A stretch of 64,000 bases of DNA from Chryseobacterium gleum. GTDB taxonomy: Bacteria; Bacteroidota; Bacteroidia; Flavobacteriales_D; Crocinitomicaceae. Positions 39,322 through 48,800 of the stretch are shown in pieces. Made by a program: the position numbers and the translations under genes. The notes under the pieces are model-generated. The model was not told the DNA's origin, made no database searches, and was given only the letters and a program-made list of their open reading frames with translations. Position 1 is the stretch's first letter, and the number at the start of each line of letters is the position of its first letter. The stretch covers positions 1-64,000 of the forward strand of contig CAMDAH010000001.1 in the NCBI GenBank assembly GCA_945888625.1. The letters are read 5' to 3'.

Positions 39322-42300
39322 TTATTCTTCCTTACTATTTAACAACACCTTAAATACAGTACCACCACTTTTTGTTGATGTAAAAGAAATAGTACCCCCG
39401 TGATTATCAACTATTTGTTTAACCAAAGAAAGTCCTATTCCACTACCCGTTGATTTTGTCGTAAAATGAGGGGTAAATATTTTGTCGTATTGATTTACAG
39501 AAATGCCACATCCGTTGTCTTTAATTGCTATCTGTATAATGTTGTTCGTTTGGGTTATAGAAATATTAATTTCTGGATAAGCAACCTCTGAACAAGCTTG
39601 AGATGCGTTTTTAAGAAGGTTATTAATTACCTGAATCCATTGGTCTTTATCTATTTTTACAATACATTTTTCTAACGCACAATCCAATGTGATTTTTACT
39701 TTTTCATCGAAAAGAAAAACGGGTAAAATACGTTTTATAAGTAACACGAGATCGGTCTCTTTTTTGTTAGGAATTGGTAACTGCGCAAAAAGTGAGAAGT
39801 CATTGGCAATCTTAACTAAACTATCAACCTGCTCAATTATGGATTTTACCACTAATTCAATTTTCGTTTTTGACTCCGAATCGTTAGGGTCATAAGAACG
39901 AAGTAACTGCTGAACGCTTAGTTTTATTGGAGTTAATGGATTTTTAATCTCATGTGCTACTTGCTTTGCCATTTCTCTCCATGCCGATTCTCGTTCGTTT
40001 GATTTTAGTTGCTTGATAGCAAGGTCTAACTCATCCAGTTTGTTGTTGTAAGCGTCAACAATTGTACTTATTTCATCTTTAGCAGAATAAATTATATGCT
40101 GGTTTCTTTGTCCGAAACTTATGGCTCTTACTTTTAATTGAAGCTGCTTTAATGGTTGCACCAATCGATTAGAAACGAGTAACGAAATAATTATAGCGCC
40201 TGCGAGCAACAAGATGAAGATATTCATGATGGAGACTAAAAAAGACTGTATTTGTCTTTCAAAATCGCGTTGTTTTCCAAACTGCTGTATATTTAAAAAA
40301 CCAACGGTTTCATTTTTTCCATTATTCAAGGGCATGTATACCGAATAGAACGTTAGTTTCCCTATGTTTTCCTTTTGGGAATATAAACTTTTAGCGTTAA
40401 ATTTTAATTCATTTAAAGCGGTAGGATTAATTTGTTCACTTTGAAGCCCCAAAGAGAAAACTTCTGGCTTTGAACCGCCGATTAAGTAACCGTTTAAATC
40501 ATAAATGTTAATGTCTGTTTCAAAAATTGCTGCTAATTTTTCGGTAAATAATTCGAGAAACGTTCTGTCTTTAACTCGTGAAATCGTTGTAGATTGACCA
40601 ATTTTATTACTTAACTCTGATGATATCGCTTTTACTTTGTCTATAGTGGTTTTGTTATTATATAATTCGTATTGACGACTAACAAATAAGCCACTCACCG
40701 AACCAAAGAAAACAAGTGATAAAACGACTAGGGAAACAGACATTATTTGAATTTTTAACGCTAAAGTCCAACTGTATGCATCTTTTTTTACAAATACCAA
40801 GTTGACAATATTGGCAATGACTAATAATAAGCCCCAAAAACAAAACACATAAGAGAAAGAAGTTAGTTTATCATAGCTGGTTTTAGCTTTTTCTGACAAA
40901 ACAACTGCCTCGTTATTTCCTTTAAATAATACATAATGATTGTAAGCATCTTCATTAAAAAATAGTCCTTTTGCAAAGTGTTTTTTGAAAGAAAAAACAC
41001 ATGTTGGAAAATGAAAATCACCGTTTTGCTTAACTAGTTTTCCTTTAAAATAATTAGCTGTAGAATAACGGGAAAGGCCGCTTATCTCTTTTGCCTCCTT
41101 CGATAACAATAGCCTCGGAAAACCTATTTCTTCCGGTATTTTTTTTGACTTTAAACTAAATACAATAATTCCCTTGCGTTCATTAATTGTTTGTTTAATC
41201 AAATAACTAAAGCCTAAATAAGAATCGTTAAGAAAGAAAATGCTTTCGTTAATTTCTGATTTTTCACTGTGATTTTTCACTAAATCATCTAGCTTATTTT
41301 CGTCTAATCCATCCTGTGATATAAGGGTGTTTGATAACGAATCGATAACGGTAATGCCTAAATCATATGCGTCCCAAACACCGTTAAAATAAGTCCGTTT
41401 GAAATAATCTTCCACATCCGATGCAATTAGGGTGCTTGCACCGGCAAAAAAAAGTGCTTGTATTGTTGAGTCCGCCTGTAATTCCTTTTGAAATGTTGAA
41501 TAATTAATTTCAACCTCATAATCACGAACCAATAACAACTGAGTGGCATAAAGCTTTCTCATCGCGCGTTCTTTCTGGCTGTTCTGGGTGTCCAATTCAT
41601 TAGTTATTACAAATGAAAAAAGAGCCAAAAGACATAGTTGCAAGACTATATTTTTATTGCCCGTTTGATTATTTTGTGTTATTAAACTAATTAAACACAA
41701 CATAACAGGTAATAGCAAAGAAATTGCCGAAGTGTTTCTATATAAATACATTCTAAAGACAATGAAACCTATTGCTAAAGCAATAATTAAAATCCACGCT
41801 CTCGGTTTTAATGCTTCCAATTCATATAACTGGCGCAATACCTTCATAAGGCCAGTATAAAAACAATAAAAAATAATGCCTACTAAAACAATAATTAAAT
41901 AGGAATAAAGGGAAAGTGTAAACGGTAAATCCAATGCCAAAGAAATATCGGCGTTTTCCACCAAAACAACTATAAAATCTAAAATAAACCACCATAAAAC
42001 GTAAATTATTACGATAAAAATGAATTTCCAAAAAATAACCTGTTTAGAAATTACAAATTTTAACAGAATTAAATAACCGAAAATTAAAATGCCAATATTT
42101 ACAAATAATGCTAAAATGGTAGGAAATAGTTTGTTGAAAGGAAATAAAGTGGCTGATTGGAACTCTTGGTTTTGAAAAAAATTAAGAGAAAAAAAATAAA
42201 CCGACAAAAAGCGAAATGAAAGGAATGCCAAAAATGCAAATAGGCCATAAAGTTGATTCTTTTTAATCAAACTATATAAGGCACAAAAAAAAGAGCCATA

Positions 42301-42936
42301 CGCTAAGAGTAATAAAACAAAAGTTAGGCGCGTGTTAAGTGCATGAGCACCCGTTTCAATTAGTTGAGTAATATAAAATAAATGCCTTGAATTTTTATCT
42401 TTAACTGAAAAGAATCCTTCAGTTGAAACGGCCAATTTAATTGGTCCATCGTAAATAGATGAGCTGAAATTATTCGTTAAGTATTCATTCTCGAGTTTAT
42501 AGATGGATTGAACTAAAAAAGCGCACTGGATATGGAACCCATCTTTTTTCTTTGAAATAATGTAATAATAACCGTTAGCTAATTTGTAAAAACCGTTTTT
42601 TAATTCATTTGATTTAATCCTCGTTTCAACCGGTATTTGATTAGTATTCCAATAAATCAATTGATTATTGCGATAAACATGTAAAAAAAAGGGCGTTTTA
42701 TTAAATCTTACATGATGATTAGCTGGTTTTGAAACACTATTGACTAATGCGCGGACTTCTTTTTCCATTGCATCTTGTGCAAGGTTAAATGAATGCTGAA
42801 TTTGTTGATGTATTGCCGGAGTTAATTGCTTGCTATTGTCGTACTTATCTATAAAAAGAGCTGAAATGAATAAAACACTCGACAAAAAAAACCACCCCCA
42901 CTTTTTTAAACGAATAGCTGATTTTATCTTAATCAT
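39322..42936 (-). CDS. Large multi-pass sensor histidine kinase (HAMP-HisKA-HATPase)
   Basis: AKQVAHEIKNPLTPIKLSVQQLLRSYD (H-box), DQWIQVINNLLKNASQA (N-box), DNGCGISVNQYDKIF, TKSTGSGIGLSLVKQIVDNHGG (G-box); many N-terminal TM segments. Confidence 0.93.
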   Translation of the reverse strand: MIKIKSAIRLKKWGWFFLSSVLFISALFIDKYDNSKQLTPAIHQQIQHSFNLAQDAMEKEVRALVNSVSKPANHHVRFNKTPFFLHVYRNNQLIYWNTNQIPVETRIKSNELKNGFYKLANGYYYIISKKKDGFHIQCAFLVQSIYKLENEYLTNNFSSSIYDGPIKLAVSTEGFFSVKDKNSRHLFYITQLIETGAHALNTRLTFVLLLLAYGSFFCALYSLIKKNQLYGLFAFLAFLSFRFLSVYFFSLNFFQNQEFQSATLFPFNKLFPTILALFVNIGILIFGYLILLKFVISKQVIFWKFIFIVIIYVLWWFILDFIVVLVENADISLALDLPFTLSLYSYLIIVLVGIIFYCFYTGLMKVLRQLYELEALKPRAWILIIALAIGFIVFRMYLYRNTSAISLLLPVMLCLISLITQNNQTGNKNIVLQLCLLALFSFVITNELDTQNSQKERAMRKLYATQLLLVRDYEVEINYSTFQKELQADSTIQALFFAGASTLIASDVEDYFKRTYFNGVWDAYDLGITVIDSLSNTLISQDGLDENKLDDLVKNHSEKSEINESIFFLNDSYLGFSYLIKQTINERKGIIVFSLKSKKIPEEIGFPRLLLSKEAKEISGLSRYSTANYFKGKLVKQNGDFHFPTCVFSFKKHFAKGLFFNEDAYNHYVLFKGNNEAVVLSEKAKTSYDKLTSFSYVFCFWGLLLVIANIVNLVFVKKDAYSWTLALKIQIMSVSLVVLSLVFFGSVSGLFVSRQYELYNNKTTIDKVKAISSELSNKIGQSTTISRVKDRTFLELFTEKLAAIFETDINIYDLNGYLIGGSKPEVFSLGLQSEQINPTALNELKFNAKSLYSQKENIGKLTFYSVYMPLNNGKNETVGFLNIQQFGKQRDFERQIQSFLVSIMNIFILLLAGAIIISLLVSNRLVQPLKQLQLKVRAISFGQRNQHIIYSAKDEISTIVDAYNNKLDELDLAIKQLKSNERESAWREMAKQVAHEIKNPLTPIKLSVQQLLRSYDPNDSESKTKIELVVKSIIEQVDSLVKIANDFSLFAQLPIPNKKETDLVLLIKRILPVFLFDEKVKITLDCALEKCIVKIDKDQWIQVINNLLKNASQACSEVAYPEINISITQTNNIIQIAIKDNGCGISVNQYDKIFTPHFTTKSTGSGIGLSLVKQIVDNHGGTISFTSTKSGGTVFKVLLNSKEE

Positions 42937-43594
42937 TAAGTATTAAAGTTGGAAATCTACTTTGTAATGATAACAATAACTTTCTAAAGTCCTCATCAGC
43001 ATGGTGGTTATTTCGGTAAATAAAACTCGCCTCTTTTTTGTAAGGTAAAATAAATTCATTAAAACAGGGAACGGCATGGTTTTCCCACTGATAAATGATA
43101 TCTGATCTTCTATAGCCTCTTGTTTCTTGGTCGCGGTAAATGCGTCTGTCTAACTGGACATTCGGTTCAACGTCAACAAAAATAGTATAGTCTAATAAAT
43201 TTCTAACGCCTACGTAATGATAAAGAAAAAGCCCTTCTACTATAAGAATTCGGCTTGGCTGAATAGTTAATAAAACATTTTTTGCGGGGCTGGAATTAAA
43301 AAAATATTCCTTTACTTCTATTGGAATTCCATTGGATAGCGCAATTAAATCTGTTGTTAATTGTTGTTCGTTTAATGCTGTTGGTAAATCAAAATTTATT
43401 ACTCCCCGCGTATCTTTTTGTTGGTTATCAATAGTGTTATAGTAATTGTCCATACTGAAGATAGAAGGTTTTTGCTGATGTAAAACCTCCCCCAAACGGC
43501 GTAACAAAGTGGTTTTACCGGCGCCACTACCGCCGCTGATTCCAATAATTATGCTTTTTTTCGTACAAGTTAAATTCGATTTCATACAATGCAA
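42929..43594 (-). CDS. udk: Uridine kinase-like P-loop kinase
   Basis: IIIGISGGSGAGKTTLLRRLGEVL (Walker A), FSMDNYY, NFDLPTAL, ILIVEGLFLYH, DRRIYRDQETRGYR. Confidence 0.85.
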   Translation of the reverse strand: MHCMKSNLTCTKKSIIIGISGGSGAGKTTLLRRLGEVLHQQKPSIFSMDNYYNTIDNQQKDTRGVINFDLPTALNEQQLTTDLIALSNGIPIEVKEYFFNSSPAKNVLLTIQPSRILIVEGLFLYHYVGVRNLLDYTIFVDVEPNVQLDRRIYRDQETRGYRRSDIIYQWENHAVPCFNEFILPYKKEASFIYRNNHHADEDFRKLLLSLQSRFPTLILND

Positions 43595-43690
43595 AAATAA
43601 GTATTCATAAAAGATTTTCTCAAACCATTAAAAGTAGATTTAATAGATTAAGTTGTAATTTTGAATAAATTCTATGTTTAAACTTTTTAT

Positions 43691-44305
43691 ATGATAAAAT
43701 TGTGTTTGTACTTGCTTTTTTTTCTATTGGTAAATAGTACGGTTTCAGGTCAATTAAAACTGAAAGATAAAGCGCCACTAAGTGATAAATTGATGGTGTC
43801 TGCTAATACGGAAAGTTTATCCTTGATAAAAGCCATGAAAAAAAATGGCTTGGTTGTTATCTTTAGTTGTAATACTTGTCCTTTTGTAGTGGGAACAGAA
43901 AGTTTTCCCGGTTGGGAACTTCAATATAATGAACTGTACGCCCAAGCAACTAAAAACAATATTGGTTTCTTGATTTTAAATTCCAACGAAGGAAAACGTG
44001 CTGGTGATGACTCTTTTATTGAAATGAAAAAGCACGCTGAGGAAAAGAAATATAACATGCCGTATTTAATGGATGAAAACAGTGCTTTAGCAAATGCGTT
44101 TGGAGCAAAAACAACCCCTCATGTCTATTTTTTTAATGAAAAATTATCGTTGATTTATATGGGGTCTATTGATAATATCTGGGATAAGAATCGAACCCAA
44201 ACCATTCCTTACTTAATGAATGCTATGTTAGCGAAAAACCAAGGGAATCGAATTAAAATAAAAAATACTACCCCAAAGGGTTGTAGTATTAAACGGACTA
44301 AATAA
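43691..44305 (+). CDS. Secreted thioredoxin-family protein
   Basis: Signal peptide; VVIFSCNTCPFVVGTESFPGWELQYNELYAQ, AFGAKTTPHVYFFNEKLSLIYMGSIDN. Confidence 0.88.
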   Translation: MIKLCLYLLFFLLVNSTVSGQLKLKDKAPLSDKLMVSANTESLSLIKAMKKNGLVVIFSCNTCPFVVGTESFPGWELQYNELYAQATKNNIGFLILNSNEGKRAGDDSFIEMKKHAEEKKYNMPYLMDENSALANAFGAKTTPHVYFFNEKLSLIYMGSIDNIWDKNRTQTIPYLMNAMLAKNQGNRIKIKNTTPKGCSIKRTK

Positions 44306-44318
44306 AATCTCAGCAAAA

Positions 44319-46586
44319 ATGAATAAAATAATTATTTTTCTTTTTATTAGTTACACTGCTTTTTCGCAACAAGGTGATGGCGGCGTCCCCAGAAGTTACA
44401 AGTTAAGTTACAAGTTAAAAAGCGATCAAACCATAGATAAAATTTCTTTTTTAGAACCAAATATCTTAGCGTTGAAAGCGGAGGATGCTATAACTGATAA
44501 AACAGGCCTATCGCCTTGGCGATTTGGATTTAATAACCCTAGTTCAGCCACGTTATTTAATTGCGGAACATGGGACACGTTGCCTAATAAAGATCTTATC
44601 TGGAGATTGTTGGTGCATTGCGATAAGGCGCTCACGGTAAATTTGACTTTTGAAAATTTAATAATTCCAGAAGGGAATGAATTATTCGTTTATAAACCAG
44701 ATAAATCTTTCGTTTTAGGTCGGTTTACAGCAAATCATATTTATGAAGGGCAATTAGGCTCAGAACTTGTTCCTGGTGAAGATGTTATGATCGAGTACTA
44801 TATTCCTTCTAATAATGATCTTGGCAATTTAAAGTTGGGTATCGTTACGCACGGGTATAGATCCTCAAATGAGTTTCAAGAAAAAGCTTTTGGAAGTTCG
44901 GGTGGCTGTAATATCAATGTAAATTGCCCCCTAGGTGCACAATGGGTGAATGAAAGAAATAGCGCTGTGATGTTGGTATCAGGTAGTAATGGTTTTTGTT
45001 CCGGTGCCTTGGTGAATAATGTGTTAAATAATGGTAAGCCATATGTTTTAACCGCCGATCATTGCTACAGTAATCCTGCGTCATGGATTTTTCGCTTCAA
45101 TTGGCAAGCAACTAATTGCACCAACCCCGCGGCTTCTCCTAGTTTTGTATCTTTAAGTGGGGCGGTATTAAGGGCTCGAGGAGCGGCTTCTGATTTTTGT
45201 TTAGTAGAAATAACAGGAGGATTAATTGGTAATACAGTACCTGCTGCTTACATTCCTTATTTTGCTGGTTGGGATAATTCTAATGTGACACCTGCATCGG
45301 CGGTATGTATTCACCACCCAGATGGCGATATTAAAAAAATCTCGTTTGAAAATGACCCGTTAATTTCTACTTCTTGGCCAGGATGTCCAGCAAATAGTCA
45401 TTGGGGAATAACAAATTGGGATGATGGAGTTACAGAACCTGGGTCTTCGGGCTCGCCTATATTTGATCAAAACCATCGGATTGTTGGTCAACTTCATGGA
45501 GGTGCCTCTGCTTGTGGTGCTCCGGCATTATCTGATGAATATGGAAAATTTAGTTATTCTTGGAATCCTGCTGGGAGCGACAGTACCAATCAACTCAAAT
45601 ATTGGTTAGACCCTTCTGTTAGTGGAGCTTTATTTATTGACGGCTTTGATCCTTCTGGAGGAGTGCCTATACAAGTAGATCCAGGTGTTAGTAATTTACA
45701 AGGGGTTTCTGGAACATATTGTTCAGCTGAGGTTACCCCTTCTTTTTCCTTGGTTAATAATGGGGCGGTCACTTTAACATCCGCTACAATAAGCTATGGA
45801 TTTGATGGGGTAAATAATCTAATTTATAATTGGTCAGGAATTTTGCCTCAATGGCAATCTGTTGTAGTTAATTTACCCGCAGCTACACTTACAAATGGCG
45901 CACACACCTTTAGTGCAACTGTAACAAGTACCAATGCTGGGGTGGATGAAAATAATTTAAATAATGCTGTCAATAGCTCTTTTTTAATTGTATTAAATGG
46001 GGTTTCTGTCGTGATGGATTTGACCTTAGATTGTTTTGGTTCTGAAACTTCGTGGGAGCTTCAAAACACGAGTGGTACGGCTATTTACGCGGGTAACGGT
46101 TATGCGGATGACGAACCCGGAATGGTAAGTGAAACCTGGTGCTTAAATTATGGTTGTTACTCCTATGTGCTTATGGATAGTTACGGTGATGGTTTATCTA
46201 ATAATGGCTTATGTGTAACGGGAGATGGTAACCTTTATATTAGTCAAGCGGGGGATTCTCTCACTTCAATTCCTACTAGTGGTGCTGATTTTGGAGATCA
46301 AGTTACACTTAATTTTTGTTTGTCGGGGGCCGGTTTAAATGACCTTGAAAATAATAATATGATGATTTTTCCTAACCCTAGTAATGGGGTTGTAATGATC
46401 AGTTTAGAACATCAAACAACTGGGGTATTCCAGGTTTTAACTCTTACTGGTCAGATAATGGAAGAATATGATTTTAATGGGCAACAGTTTAAAATGAATC
46501 TTGCAGCTCTTTCTGCTGGATCGTATTTTATACGATTTATTGAACAGAACGGTAAATCAAGCATTAATAAACTTGTTTTAAATTAA
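44319..46586 (+). CDS. T9SS-secreted trypsin-like serine protease (lysyl-endopeptidase-like)
   Basis: Catalytic motifs NGKPYVLTADHCYS (H), ASDFCLVEITG (D), EPGSSGSPIFDQNHRIVGQLHGG (S); C-terminal sorting domain MIFPNPSNGVVMISLEHQTTGVFQVLTLTGQ...GSYFIRFIEQNGKSSINKLVLN. Confidence 0.92.
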   Translation: MNKIIIFLFISYTAFSQQGDGGVPRSYKLSYKLKSDQTIDKISFLEPNILALKAEDAITDKTGLSPWRFGFNNPSSATLFNCGTWDTLPNKDLIWRLLVHCDKALTVNLTFENLIIPEGNELFVYKPDKSFVLGRFTANHIYEGQLGSELVPGEDVMIEYYIPSNNDLGNLKLGIVTHGYRSSNEFQEKAFGSSGGCNINVNCPLGAQWVNERNSAVMLVSGSNGFCSGALVNNVLNNGKPYVLTADHCYSNPASWIFRFNWQATNCTNPAASPSFVSLSGAVLRARGAASDFCLVEITGGLIGNTVPAAYIPYFAGWDNSNVTPASAVCIHHPDGDIKKISFENDPLISTSWPGCPANSHWGITNWDDGVTEPGSSGSPIFDQNHRIVGQLHGGASACGAPALSDEYGKFSYSWNPAGSDSTNQLKYWLDPSVSGALFIDGFDPSGGVPIQVDPGVSNLQGVSGTYCSAEVTPSFSLVNNGAVTLTSATISYGFDGVNNLIYNWSGILPQWQSVVVNLPAATLTNGAHTFSATVTSTNAGVDENNLNNAVNSSFLIVLNGVSVVMDLTLDCFGSETSWELQNTSGTAIYAGNGYADDEPGMVSETWCLNYGCYSYVLMDSYGDGLSNNGLCVTGDGNLYISQAGDSLTSIPTSGADFGDQVTLNFCLSGAGLNDLENNNMMIFPNPSNGVVMISLEHQTTGVFQVLTLTGQIMEEYDFNGQQFKMNLAALSAGSYFIRFIEQNGKSSINKLVLN

Positions 46587-46589
46587 GGT

Positions 46590-47729
46590 GTGGCGGGTAT
46601 TTATCTCCACATTCCTTTTTGTAAACAACGTTGTACCTACTGTGATTTTCACTTCTCCACTAATTTTGAAAAATATAGAAATGACTTGATTCTTTCTATG
46701 TGTAAGGAACTTGTTTTGAGGAATAAAGAAGTTTCGGAAGAAGTTGATACCATCTATTTTGGTGGAGGAACCCCGAGTTTGTTGCAAAAAAATGAATTTA
46801 CATTGCTTCTTGATACTGTTTTTACAAATTTTACCGTGAATCCTCACGCGGAAATTACCATTGAAGTGAATCCAGATGATTGCTCAGAAACTAAACTAAA
46901 GGATTGGATTGACTTAGGGATAAATCGTTTGAGTATTGGTTTACAATCCTTCAAAGAGGGAGATTTAAATTGGATGAATCGATCTCACAATTCAAGGCAA
47001 GGAATAGATGCTGTTAAAAACGCAGGCCGTGCTGGCTTCAAAAATATATCTATAGACTTAATGTATGGTTTACCAAATTTGAGTAAAGAAGAGTGGTTGA
47101 TAAATCTCAAGAGCGCTGTTGCGTTGAAACCAACACATATTTCTGCGTATTGCCTGACTATTGAACCTAAAACTGCTGTACATAGTTGGGTTATTAATGA
47201 GAAATTTATTCCGTTAAATGAAGATTACCAAAACGAACAGTTTTTGGATATGATTGAATTTTTGTCAGAAGTAGGATATGAACAATATGAAATTTCGAAT
47301 TTTGCAAAAGGAGGTGTTTATGCGAAACATAATACCGCCTATTGGGAGGGAAAGCCTTATCTAGGTGTTGGTCCTTCTGCTCATTCATATGATAAGAAAA
47401 GTAGGAGGTGGAACATAAGTAATAACGCCTTATATGTAAAAAATGTGGGTATAAACGAATGTTGGTATGAAAATGAACACTTAAATTTTAATGATAAATG
47501 GAATGAACTATTTTTAACTGGATTAAGAACCAAATGGGGAGTAAACAAAGCTAAAATAAATTCATTGGGTGGTTTAAATTCAGGTGAACTAAAATTAATT
47601 GAAAACTACACTAAAAATGGTTCCCTAATTGAAAATAATACTGCCTTAATTTTAACTCAGCAAGGAAAATTATATGCTGATGGCATTGCTAGTTCCTTTT
47701 TTAGAGTTATTAAAAATATTAGCAATTAA
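46590..47729 (+). CDS. hemW: Radical SAM HemW-like protein
   Basis: MAGIYLHIPFCKQRCTYCDFHFS (CxxxCxxC), TIYFGGGTPSLL, RLSIGLQSFKEGDLNWMNRSH. GTG start. Confidence 0.95.
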   Translation: MAGIYLHIPFCKQRCTYCDFHFSTNFEKYRNDLILSMCKELVLRNKEVSEEVDTIYFGGGTPSLLQKNEFTLLLDTVFTNFTVNPHAEITIEVNPDDCSETKLKDWIDLGINRLSIGLQSFKEGDLNWMNRSHNSRQGIDAVKNAGRAGFKNISIDLMYGLPNLSKEEWLINLKSAVALKPTHISAYCLTIEPKTAVHSWVINEKFIPLNEDYQNEQFLDMIEFLSEVGYEQYEISNFAKGGVYAKHNTAYWEGKPYLGVGPSAHSYDKKSRRWNISNNALYVKNVGINECWYENEHLNFNDKWNELFLTGLRTKWGVNKAKINSLGGLNSGELKLIENYTKNGSLIENNTALILTQQGKLYADGIASSFFRVIKNISN

Positions 47730-48171
47730 TTTTGTTTATCCTTAACAAGTGTCTTCCTCCTTCAAATTCAGTATTTAAAAATACATTAACAATCTTGATA
47801 GCTTCCTCTGTTGATAAAAACCGAGCAGGTAAAGTAAGAATATTTGCATTGTTATGCTGTCTTGCAAGTAAAGCAATTTCCTCTTTCCAGCATAAAGCAC
47901 TTCTAATGTCTTTGTGTTTATTAGCAGTCATATTTATTCCATTCCCTGAGCCACAAATAAGTATGCCCACTATTCCTTCGTTTTCAGTAATATAATTAGA
48001 AACAGCGTGGGCATAGTCTGGATAGTCTATACTTTCCTCCGATAAACAACCAAAATCTAAACACTCGTAACCCTTACTACTTAAAGCACTTATAATACTA
48101 TTCTTTAGTAAGTATCCTGCATGATCACATCCAATTGGTATTATATTTCTTTTCATGGTCTTTTTATTCAA
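47719..48171 (-). CDS. rpiB: Ribose 5-phosphate isomerase B
   Basis: IPIGCDHAGYLLKNSIISALSSKGYECLDFG, DYPDYAHAVSNYI, GILICGSGNGINMTANKHKDIRSALCW. ORF opens at 48171; start may be 48156 (MKRNIIPIGCDH). Confidence 0.95.
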   Translation of the reverse strand: MNKKTMKRNIIPIGCDHAGYLLKNSIISALSSKGYECLDFGCLSEESIDYPDYAHAVSNYITENEGIVGILICGSGNGINMTANKHKDIRSALCWKEEIALLARQHNNANILTLPARFLSTEEAIKIVNVFLNTEFEGGRHLLRINKINC

Positions 48172-48800
48172 AGTTAAAACTAAATAACAATTTACTAAAC
48201 TTATTAACTTTCTGCTAGGATTAAAAAAAATAAATGACTGTAAACCAACTCATTGAGTTTTATAGTTATTAACTGAAAAAGAAAATAATTGTTTATTTGT
48301 TCTAATAAGTTCTGAAAAATAAACGCTTGTTTATTGGAAATTAATTACAATCTAAATTGTTTTCTTGATATGCTATTTTTATACCTTGAATTTATGATCG
48401 ATTTTGAAACAGTTAATCCACAATTAATTAATTAACAATCATTTTTATTTTATAACAATTTGAATTACTGTAGCATTGTTTGTTTCGTTGTGGAATCAAT
48501 AGAATAAATAACAATAAAGAGTTTTGAATTGTTACTAAATTGTTAGTGTAACAACATTTGAAATAAAAACTTTTTTAAATGATTTTTTTATGCACATATA
48601 AACAAACCTAATAGTAGTAGTAAATTCTTTTATTTATAAATTATTTATTTATTCTTTATAATTAAATCCATATTTTAAGACTCAGTTTAAAAGAATTATA
48701 TTTGTTGAATGTCTTAAGTAGTGATTAGTTTTGAAGAAAATAGAATTCCTTAAATTTATTAATTGAATAGGAAACATGTTATTTTTGCAGTAAGAAAAGT
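48172..48800. other. AT-rich non-coding gap; candidate replication origin (oriC)
   Basis: Largest non-coding gap in the window, very AT-rich. Contains exact TTATNCACA DnaA-type box (TTATGCACA 48588-48596), near match TAATCCACA (48414-48422), hairpin AATAAAC-GCTT-GTTTATT (48318-48335) and many ATTGTT/AACAAT repeats; parS about 4 kb away. Function is inferred. Confidence 0.45.
48780..48787 (+). promoter_or_regulatory. Bacteroidota -7 box TATTTTTG upstream of the DUF4175 gene
   Basis: Exact TAnnTTTG match ending 13 bp before the ATG at 48801; no good -33 element seen. Confidence 0.4.

Noticed and set aside
48172-48800. ATTGTT/AACAAT repeats as a possible CRISPR or satellite array
   Set aside because: Spacing irregular, units too short, no unique spacers and no cas genes; better explained by AT-richness or an origin.
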